Below are positions 5,992 through 6,026 of a stretch of 6,026 bases of DNA, piece after piece. The notes below the pieces were generated by a model, which had not been told where the DNA came from, made no database searches, and saw only the letters and a list, made by a program, of their open reading frames with translations. Source of the DNA: Thermoleophilia bacterium (GTDB lineage Bacteria > Actinomycetota > Thermoleophilia > Gaiellales > Gaiellaceae); the NCBI GenBank assembly GCA_013362295.1, contig JABFWJ010000106.1:1-6026 (forward strand). The letters are read 5' to 3'. Within the stretch, counting starts at the first letter, position 1; each line of letters opens with the position of its first letter. The position numbers and the translations under genes were made by a program.

Positions 5992-6026
5992 TTCGCCGGC
6001 TCCGTCGAGCCTACGCCGGTCATACG
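5988..6026 (-). CDS. Possible C-terminal end of an upstream gene, coupled to serA (partial)
   Basis: From the right edge, one minus-strand frame reads twelve sense codons (RMTGVGSTEPAK) and then TGA at 5988-5990, which overlaps the serA ATG as ATGA. A 4-bp ATGA overlap is the commonest junction between co-translated operon genes, so this may be the tail of the preceding gene. In related genomes serA often follows branched-chain amino-acid genes such as ilvC, but twelve residues are too few to identify it. Another frame, in register with serA, is also open to the edge but has no start codon. Confidence 0.3.
   Translation of the reverse strand, partial: RMTGVGSTEPAK

Overview
The window is a very GC-rich chromosomal fragment. 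All but one of its genes lie on the minus strand. Gene content and protein style suggest a deep-branching actinobacterium of the Thermoleophilia type (Gaiellales or Solirubrobacterales-like), probably from an environmental assembly. This placement is an inference; there is no rRNA or other phylogenetic marker. I see no mobile element, CRISPR array, tRNA or rRNA. The content is mostly amino-acid metabolism, not an obvious new defence or mobile system.

Layout, right to left (the direction of most transcription). At the right edge is what may be the last codons of an upstream gene (5988-6026), overlapping by ATGA the start of a full-length serA (4444-5991), the first enzyme of serine synthesis, with a C-terminal ACT domain. 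The only plus-strand gene, a 107-residue uncharacterised protein with a CxCx4C cluster (4109-4432), converges on serA with 11 bp between stops. It diverges across a 66-bp gap from a YbaK-type aminoacyl-tRNA editing protein (3560-4042). After that gene come ilvE (2598-3521) and a DegT/DnrJ/EryC1/StrS-type aminotransferase (1477-2601). These three form a tight minus-strand operon: 38 bp between the first two, then a TTGA stop/start overlap. A long hairpin followed by TTTT (1430-1469) looks like its terminator. Beyond it lie a small RemA-like (DUF370) protein (1174-1392) and an MFS exporter that runs off the left edge (1-1092).

The most notable observation is an in-frame TAG at codon 83 of ilvE (3273-3275). 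The gene is otherwise complete, in frame and well conserved on both sides, with the catalytic Lys and cofactor residues present. The adjacent ybaK gene uses TAG as its normal stop, so wholesale amber reassignment is unlikely. A sequencing or assembly error, a strain-level nonsense mutation or local suppression remain possible.

Functional theme: serA and ilvE belong to serine and branched-chain amino-acid synthesis, and YbaK proteins hydrolyse misacylated tRNAs, so the centre of the window links amino-acid supply with translation quality control. The DegT-type enzyme is probably a nucleotide-sugar aminotransferase by family, but no sugar-pathway neighbours are visible to confirm this. Long plus-strand open frames covering 28-1128, 1162-2790 and 2622-3761 are antisense shadows caused by GC-rich codon use.
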